A stretch of 64,000 nucleotides of DNA, taken from contig KN880456.1 in the NCBI GenBank assembly GCA_000934385.1, forward strand, positions 62,001 through 126,000, given 5' to 3'. The DNA comes from Cylindrobasidium torrendii FP15055 ss-10 (lineage: Eukaryota; Basidiomycota; Agaricomycetes; Agaricales; Physalacriaceae). Shown here in pieces: positions 57,317 to 64,000 of the stretch. The position numbers and the translations under genes were made by a program. How positions within the stretch are numbered: position 1 is the first letter of the stretch; each line of letters begins with the position of its first letter. The notes below the pieces were generated by a model. The model did not search any database and was not told the DNA's origin. It saw only the letters and a list, made by a program, of their open reading frames with translations.

Positions 57317-57619
57317 TAGATACGCGACGAGCTCATGAATGAATTGTATAGATATTGGAAAGTGTTAGTCTCGGTTCGAACAAAAGCCAAGCACGAGACA
57401 ATCCCCCGATGACATTTAGCTAGTAATTACTTGTTCACGCGTACATCTGCGCACCTGTCATTGATTCAAAATGCCTTTTGCAGGTGTCAGTGAAAGGCAG
57501 AACAAGTCCTGCGATCCTGACTCGCGTTTTGGACCAGAGGATCCTTGTTTTGACAATACGCCACTGTGGTGACTAAGCAATAACAATGGGGTCTTTGTCC
57601 CTGGACCGGTCCCGATCAA

Positions 57620-57627
57620 TATATATA
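57620..57627 (+). promoter_or_regulatory. TATA box of kinase paralogue 2
   Basis: TATATATA, 47 nt before the ATG at 57667. It argues against the in-frame upstream ATG at 57586, which lies before the box. Confidence 0.5.
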
Positions 57628-57666
57628 CCTGTGTCGACAAAAAGTGCATTCCTCCCTCCGACCATC

Positions 57667-59255
57667 ATGTCACTTTCCCTCTATGCCACTCTGGTTTTGG
57701 CGTTCATCAGGTCGATATTATTAAGGCGGTATAATGCGTTCAGGTTGTTGGTGGCTGAACGTTCGCCGGGGTCTTTCGAGCTGGAATCGAAAGAGTCGAC
57801 GGTGTTTCGAGCGACGAGATATGTGTTTGTTGAGCAAGATATTTGCGTGTTTGATTCGCTGTCGTCTTCGAATGGCTCGCAGTGGCTGGCCACGAGCACC
57901 GTTTCTGCTTCCACTCAAACCGACCTCGAGCTCGCCGAAGAATGTTTGTCATGCCACCGACCGGAGACTCCAAAAGCAGAGAAGCACAACCAGACAGACG
58001 GATTCATGGATAACTATTCGCCAATCACAGCGACGACCACCCCGCCGCCCACCCCGCTCGAGTCCGAACGCGAGCTTTCCGATTTCCTCTCCAATATACT
58101 CGATAGCGCTACAGCACTCAATCCTAATCACAAGCACATCGGACAAATCATCGCATGCAAGAACGAGGCATACACAATCCGCCAATTCGTCTCCAGCGGT
58201 TCCTACGGCAGCGTCTACTTCGCCGAAACCAAGCAGAAGACTATCCACGCCGTTAAGATTCTTTCAAAGAATGCGTATATGGTAGACGAGTTTGACGGCG
58301 TGACGAACGAGGTGGATGATAGCAGGAAGAGCTATGGATGGATGAGGGATATCTACATGGAGATTAGCGTTCTGCATGCGTGTCGAGAAGCAAAGTCGCC
58401 GTTTCTCATCAGTGGGGATATGTTTCTGCAGGATTTCGATTTTTACTACTTCGTCATGGTATGTCGAAGCGCTTGGTGTTGACGGGAGACTCATTCTTTG
58501 TCATAGCCCGCATACACAATGGACCTCTTCGAAAGGCTGAGCTTGGCGGTCCAGTCAGAAACCCCTCTTACTCGCACAGAACGCATGTGGTACACACAAC
58601 AGCTCGTCGTCGCTGTATCCGCCCTCCACGCTCTCGGCTGGGCCCACCTCGACATCAAACCGGAGAACGTCATGCTAAAGGAAAACGGCTACCTCTGCCT
58701 CGTAGACTACGGGAACGCGACTAACCTCGAAGTGATGGAATGCACACCGAGCGGCACGGCGGCGTACTGCGCGGGGGAGGTAGCATATTCGCTTTCGGAT
58801 GATCCACATATGCATGGGTTTTTTATGCCAAAGCTTGCGGATGTGTATAGTCTGGGGAGGACTATTGCGGACGTGTTCATTGCATCAGCTTTTCCGACCC
58901 TCAGTAACGGCTCTGATATCTCAGATATCATGGCGTGTGTGGGAGACGTAGACTTGGACGCGTTCGATTTGATTCATCAGGTATGCTGCATACTTTTGAA
59001 GTTTACATAGAATCCTTCTAACGCCGTTTACTAGATGATGCAAGACGCTGAATTTCGCATAAATCTGACCGGGGTGAAGCAGTCAAAGCTTCTGCGAGAT
59101 ACGTGAGTGGCAACCTCTTTTGTGTTTACAGTCGCATTCAAGACTTAATCTTCTTTAATAGTAATTGGCGCTCAATTGAAAGTCAAGTTGCGGTCGCCCC
59201 ATATTTCCCTCCGAGCCTGGCTCAGGTGTTTAATGATCATGGCACGCACAAATAG
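57667..59255 (+). CDS. Non-RD protein kinase with N-terminal membrane anchor (paralogue 2)
   Basis: Four exons (57667-58458, 58507-58980, 59035-59102, 59162-59255) close in frame to 475 aa. The N-terminus MSLSLYATLVLAFIRSILLR could be a signal anchor, absent from the 32.3 kb paralogue. Domain: VSSGSYGSVYFAE glycine loop, Lys in IHAVKILSK, Glu in YMEISVLHA, catalytic loop GWAHLDIKPENVMLKENGYL, DYG in place of DFG, YCAGE in place of APE, and LADVYSLGRTIADVF. Lys, Glu and both Asp are present; the HRD Arg is Leu. The first conserved Gly of the loop is Ser (SSGSYGSV). The short third and fourth exons match the paralogue's intron positions. Substrate unknown. Confidence 0.85.
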
Positions 59256-59763
59256 CTTTACGCTGTCGGAATCGCTAGGCTGTGAAAATCAAGACGCTTG
59301 GAAAGATAGTGTATAGAATACAGACTCTTATTTAGATATATTACTAGTATTACTAAAGTCGCTATGTAATTATCCATGTAAGACGCAAGGTTAAGGCCTA
59401 AGGTGGTGCCGGCTGGTGCCGAAACCATGATCGACGCGCTCTGCTCTTCACCATCAAGTAGAATCCCAGCACGGATGTGAGTACAGGTATCAGGGCTTCT
59501 CTAACGCATGGTCATTACGCTTTTGAACTCTTCCGGCCGATTCCTTGTCAATTATATGTCTCTTCTGCAATTTCTCGACACAGTGTTCATCGTGACTGCG
59601 CCCCTCCCGTCTTTGACCCAAGCTTAAGGCTACTCCCGAGGGCTTCCCATCACATGCTTTTCAGCGCCATTCAGATGACGGCTTCTCTGAGTAATCCTGC
59701 AGCAAGCCACATCGAAATTGGATATACACAACTTTGATAATAATACAGTGCGTCGTAGCGCTA
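59256..59763. other. Convergent spacer
   Basis: 508 bp between the stops of two convergent genes. Nothing was recognised. Confidence 0.35.
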
Positions 59764-60215
59764 TCATACATTGAAAGCTTCTCGTTTTCCCCGTGTTTCG
59801 TATTCCTCGTACGTCGCCTTCATCTATGAATAAGACAAATCAGCATCTATCCCATCGCCGTTCGCACTACTCACCACTGGCACTACTTCTCTCTCCCCTC
59901 CATTTCTCTCCCTTTCTCTACCTCTCTCATCCCAGCTTCAGCATTCGCGTTCGCATCGACCTCAATCTCGATCTTGACCCCGCCATAGCGCAGTTCCCGT
60001 CCATCGAGCTGGTTCAGGATAGCCCTGTAGTCTTCGTCTGGGTACCCTTCGGCGTTCGTCGGCGGCGGGCGCACAGTAGCCATCAAAGCGTCGGCGGGAC
60101 TGGCGCGCTGGTGGGGGCTGGGACGCGTTACGCCGCCGAGGGTGCTGCTGGCGCGGTACGTCGCGGCGGAGTGGCGCGAGAGGAGGCAGCGCAGCGTGAT
60201 AGGTGTGGGACGCAT
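59764..60215 (-). CDS. Small hypothetical, probably mitochondrial protein
   Basis: Not recognised. The N-terminus MRPTPITLRCLLSRHSAATY is Arg/Ser-rich without acids, a likely mitochondrial presequence. It is followed by SPADALMATVRPPPTNAEGY, PDEDYRAILNQLDGRELRYG and GVKIEIEVDANANAEAG. A possible intron (GTAGAG...TTCATAG) after GMRE leads to MKATYEEYETRGKREAFNV and a stop at 59764; alternatively the protein ends at 59883. A soluble matrix protein of about 110-130 aa is inferred. Confidence 0.55.
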
Positions 60216-61476
60216 CGTCAAGTGTAACGGGTAAGTGGGAATGGGAAGGGTGGGTAGTGGTGAAGTAAGTGGAGGAGGACGAAGCAGCCCTTCTCTCTTA
60301 AGTGTAAGTATACTTTGGTGAGCTTTGTTCAGTCGCTTGGTCCCGTGCCCAAATCTCATGCTCCTGCTCAGAGTCAAGCGATTCATACTTCGTATTGAGA
60401 AGTGCATTGTTAACACGCACGCGCCTGGCTATCGTTACTTCGCTATCTCTCTGGGACAGGATTGTAAGTTCTCAATGGCTGCACTGACGTCTTACCTGCG
60501 CGTTCGGTCACCAGAGAGCATTTCCTATCAAGACAGCTATAGAACGGGCTCTTCCTATGTTGAGAAAACGGCGTCTTGTTATTGGATGAGTGTACTGCTG
60601 ATGTGGTGGTTGAAAATTCCGTTCGATCTACAGCGACAAAGGAAGTAGGAGTTAATAATCTTTGATCTTGTGACTTTCTCTACAGCCCGCCGAGTGTATT
60701 GCAAACAACGCTGATGTGGGCACAGATCTGGAAATGCGAGTTCCCCGCTTGCACGCCTGCCTAAGTAGTGCCCGTATGAGCGAGCTGAACGCCACCATCT
60801 ATGGTTGTCACACGCCGGGCATGCTTTTCACATTGAACATTCCAAGCTGTAGACCCTTTTCCAATTTTCGTGACTACTCGCTTTGTCTGAACGAACGAGA
60901 AAACTCGGCGGCTCGTCGACGGCGTCATTGCCGCCCAAATGCCAAGTCCTGGTCGCTCACAAGACAAACACTTTGGAGAGAGAGGGTGGAGACTCGACCG
61001 TTTCCGCGAACTTGTGACTTTGGATGCGCATGTCCTTCGGCCGTATGGGGATACGTGCAGCTGGCGAGAGAGAAGTTTATCGACAGCCACCTTATACTGC
61101 TGTACAGCCCGAATACAGCGGCATTCCGTTCGACACTAAACGCAGATTCGGGGGCGAAAAAGAAAAGAGGAAAGTGAGATGTGTAGCTCGCCCCGCATAC
61201 AGCGCACCGTTCGACACTTTTGCGGACAGAGGGACACGGACGAAGAAAGGACAACAGCAAAAAAAATGCATTGCGAGCAGACGATACTAGTAGTACAAAT
61301 ACAATGGGGGATATCAAGTCAAGTCATGAATATAATATGCCGAGACGTGGTGCGATGCATAGTAGCGTCGAAGGGGCGATGTGATTCAAGGTTCGGTGAT
61401 GCAGTGGTGGAGAACTAATAGAATAGTCAGCGTCGACGAACGCGCACTACACGAACAACCACGTACTGTGAGGAGC
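60216..61476. other. Gene-free spacer, about 1.3 kb
   Basis: Several overlapping frames of 100-150 codons on both strands, none with protein-like features. Confidence 0.35.
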
Positions 61477-61752
61477 TCATAGCCTGCGACCAGACTGCCC
61501 TGGGCGCATCTTCATCATTTGCTCGACCATGTTTGTGACCTGCTCGCTCTCAAAGTCGACAGCCGCTGGGTTGCTCATAGGGGGTATTTGCTGGCTGCTG
61601 GAAGAGACGGTGGTGGATGCAGGTGCTTGCGCCTTCAGCGGACTGGTAGGGCTGACGAAGGTGTGGTTGCTGCGCTGGATGGCGACGCGAGGAGCGGTAC
61701 GGCCAATCATTCCACGGACGGCGGGGGCAGCGAGCTGAGCAGTGGGGAGCAT
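61477..61752 (-). CDS. Small basic protein, probable mitochondrial import
   Basis: Single exon, 91 aa, not recognised. The N-terminus MLPTAQLAAPAVRGMIGRTA is an amphipathic basic presequence. The middle is Ser/Pro/Ala-rich, and the end is a predicted helix (QVTNMVEQMMKMRPGQSGRR, last residue Leu). A TATA box at 61841-61848 supports transcription from this strand and the ATG at 61752 rather than the upstream in-frame ATG at 61860, which lies before the box. Confidence 0.5.
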   Translation of the reverse strand: MLPTAQLAAPAVRGMIGRTAPRVAIQRSNHTFVSPTSPLKAQAPASTTVSSSSQQIPPMSNPAAVDFESEQVTNMVEQMMKMRPGQSGRRL

Positions 61753-61840
61753 GGTCACAGTAAGAGAGGTTGGTGTTTGTGGTGGTGGTTGGAATGAGCA
61801 GGGGCAAAGGCGATTGGGATTTAGACTCGTCCGGTGGCAG

Positions 61841-61848
61841 TATTTATA
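61841..61848 (-). promoter_or_regulatory. TATA box of the small basic protein gene
   Basis: TATAAATA on the minus strand, 89 nt before the ATG at 61752. Confidence 0.45.
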
Positions 61849-63322
61849 CTCTGCACGCAAAGGGGCACCTTGTTCTTATCGGGGCATGTCGCGGGTCTCA
61901 TGATCTGAGCCGGACGCCGGCCTTGCGTGTCAGCCAGTGTTGATCGCTTCGAACAAAGACCCCGTGCTGCGCTGTCTTTCCTAAATGGGGAGTTTAGACG
62001 CATCGGTTCCCACGGTTTGCACACCAGTCGAGTCGTACAAGCCACCAGCGCCCAGAGTCGAGCCGTGTCCTTTCCTTTACGAGGATTGACGCCCTCAAAA
62101 CAGGTCCTGTGAAGAATTAGCTGTCCCTCGCTGCCTGTACGGATCCATCTGGGGAATGCTGGGGAAGGGCCAGTTGGGAACACATCGTGGTGCGAGAGAT
62201 ATTTCTCGATACCCGACTGATACCCGATGGCGATATGACCGCTCCTATGATGCAACAATACCAAACTTACGTAAGGTGGGGCCCGCCCACTTACCAAAAA
62301 CGGACGAGAGGGCGAATAGTTGGCACCCATCGATAAATGCGGCGCCCACAAAAATACCGCATGATAGCTTTCCGCTCAACCCTGCGTCCTTGCCGCTGCA
62401 TTCAATCGTTAACTTGTAAGGGGTTTCTTTAGCCACATGCTGTGTCTTACCTTCCAAGCCTATTCCAAGACCGTGAGACCCTTTCCCACTCTGTGAGGCC
62501 GAAATGAACAAGCTCTCATATACTGGAGTGTTCATTCACCTCGAGTTCTTGTTCTGAAGCGTCATGTCATACGGATCCATGCACGTCATTTGGACCTATG
62601 ATATGTAGAAGCGTCCGTCCCTACATTGTTAGTGAGTCCGAGCCCCTGGTCGAGTCGATGCTTCGCGAGCGCTTCGAAATACGCTGAAATGGGTCAACGG
62701 GCTGAACATCTGCTAAGCTACGCTGACTGGCGCCCCTACGAACCGCCGAGAACGAACATCCGGTCATCGCATTGACGCGAACCGGAGGAAGGCCATGCCA
62801 CCCACAGTCAAGCAGCCCGGGAAGATGTGCTTTCCAGCTGCGCAGCAAAGTTCCAAGAACTCAAGCTTCAAGAAGGACCGTCGACGCTTGTGATGTTTGA
62901 ACTTGACTTCACTGAGAAGGCGGTGGAATGTCGGGCTCCACGGTGGTGAGGCAGCACATTTTTTCGTTCTTGGTCACGCTCACATCCATCATATAGGGTC
63001 GAAGGCGAAGCAGATGGGCAATCAGTGTTCAAAACTCCCCACCTTCCCGCAGGGTGGCAGCATGAGGCACAGCTACTAGCATTTTTGGGGTCCTAGTGCT
63101 ACGCCAGAGTTAGAGTTCTACTTGTGCCGCATTTGGAAGGAATGCGCACTTTTTGCTAGGTGATGAACTTACCGCTCTTTGACGAACCCTCGGACACACC
63201 GCGATGGTGAGCGAGACTTCGAAAGCGCTCACACGTGGAAAACACGCTATCGGTTACTCGGGCCGAGAAATCGCGTGATCCTGATGGCGGTGCCATTATC
63301 TTTCTCTTCCTTTCCCGCGAAC
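61849..63322. other. Gene-free spacer, about 1.5 kb
   Basis: No recognised gene. A 176-codon minus-strand frame (61821-62351) has no motif and overlaps the small gene's promoter. Confidence 0.35.
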
Positions 63323-64000
63323 ATGGAGGCCGACGCGAATCCAGCGCTCGAGAGTGTCCCGGAGGACCTGGACATCGAATGCGAAAATGACCTCGTTCGG
63401 TTCGACTACCGCAGACACGTCCTGCTTTATACCCTCATCGTCCCCCTGGTCACCCTTCTCACGTTTGCATTGGGCACTATACCCTTCTGGTTCACCCACC
63501 TCTCACTGCGTATCGACGAGTTCTTGGTACCGCTATCGGTGTGGGCACTGTCGTATGCACTGCAAAGACAGGTCGGGAAATGGGAGTGGTGGCATGCAGC
63601 ACAAGTCATACGCGCAGCCATCCATGTCGTTCTCCTCCTCAGCGTCCCCAACCTCCTGCACACAGCCCACTACGCCGAACACCCTCTCCCGTCAAAGCAC
63701 GATACCACAGCATTCTTGCGGACATGGCTCGTTGGACTGGTATGGGCGTTCGCCGAAGCAGTGGTATCTATCCGCAGCGCGTATCAGTCTATCGCTTTGT
63801 ACGCGCCCCAACCTCCAAAGCTCCCGGAAGACGACGACGACGAAGATGCGGATGAAGAATCGGTGCTCAGCACGAACCTCTCTCTACTCGGGCACCTGCA
63901 TAAACGAGATTTGCTGGAGGAGGCGTTCGGCGGCGTCGCGTTCATCGACATACAGTTCTTCATTCTGGCTTTGCAGCGCGTATCGTCTGTGCTGTTATCT
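63323..64000 (+). CDS. Multipass membrane protein, cut by the window end
   Basis: Open frame of 226 codons from the ATG at 63323 to the last base, with no stop, so the gene continues beyond the window. Not recognised. An acidic cytosolic N-terminus (ALESVPEDLDIECENDLVRF) precedes membrane helices HVLLYTLIVPLVTLLTFALG, FLVPLSVWALSYAL, VIRAAIHVVLLLSVPNLL and WLVGLVWAFAEAVV. A strongly acidic loop (LPEDDDDEDADEESV) then leads to DIQFFILALQRVSSVLLS. No transporter signature is visible in this part. Confidence 0.75.
   Translation, partial: MEADANPALESVPEDLDIECENDLVRFDYRRHVLLYTLIVPLVTLLTFALGTIPFWFTHLSLRIDEFLVPLSVWALSYALQRQVGKWEWWHAAQVIRAAIHVVLLLSVPNLLHTAHYAEHPLPSKHDTTAFLRTWLVGLVWAFAEAVVSIRSAYQSIALYAPQPPKLPEDDDDEDADEESVLSTNLSLLGHLHKRDLLEEAFGGVAFIDIQFFILALQRVSSVLLS

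Overview
The window is nuclear DNA from a filamentous basidiomycete, most likely an Agaricomycete. Nearly every gene is broken by short introns (about 47-75 nt, mostly GTGCGT/GTACGT/GTGAGT...AG), genes lie on both strands with short spacers, and several families are typical of mushroom-forming fungi: a GfMEP-like M35 protease, a DUF6697-like protein, a TPR/MYND protein, F-box-like proteins and non-RD kinases. I saw no tRNA, rRNA, CRISPR array or intact transposon. I built the exon models by hand; those described as closing in frame were checked codon by codon.

Layout. 0.2-13.5 kb is a dense metabolic block: an old yellow enzyme-type oxidoreductase, a secreted M35 metalloprotease, an MFS transporter, a peroxisomal crotonase (C-terminal SKL), a sterol-type glucosyltransferase, a small unknown protein and an SDR. 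13.9-22 kb holds a tandem pair of F-box-like paralogues with a co-duplicated promoter, then a divergent TPR/MYND and coiled-coil/DUF6697-like pair. 22-32 kb is gene-poor and rearranged: a small unknown protein, two halves of one epoxide hydrolase in opposite orientation, a membrane/coiled-coil protein and the first homeodomain-array gene. 32-36 kb has a non-RD kinase and the intact epoxide hydrolase. 36-49.5 kb has a CAP/PR-1 protein, a kinase-like protein, a small secreted protein, SFM1, an internally deleted epoxide hydrolase copy, a GH5 steryl glucosidase/glucocerebrosidase-type enzyme, a second SDR, an unknown protein and OPA3. 49.7-64 kb has the second homeodomain-array gene, an RTA1 protein, a third homeodomain-like gene, a kinase relic followed by an intact paralogue, two small (probably mitochondrial) proteins and a multipass membrane protein cut by the right edge.

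The most unusual feature is the homeodomain-like family. Two paralogues (27.2 and 49.7 kb) carry three and four homeodomain-like repeats in one protein. Every repeat is split by a phase-2 intron at the same codon of the recognition helix, and none has the otherwise invariant Asn51. The 49.7 kb gene looks like the 27.2 kb gene plus one duplicated terminal module. A second theme is gene birth and death: epoxide hydrolase, kinase and F-box-like families all show local duplication, and the epoxide hydrolase pieces at 25.4 and 28.2 kb fit one gene cut by an inversion of about 2.8 kb. The window also encodes a candidate enzyme to attach glucose to sterols (7.9 kb) and one to remove it (41.7 kb).
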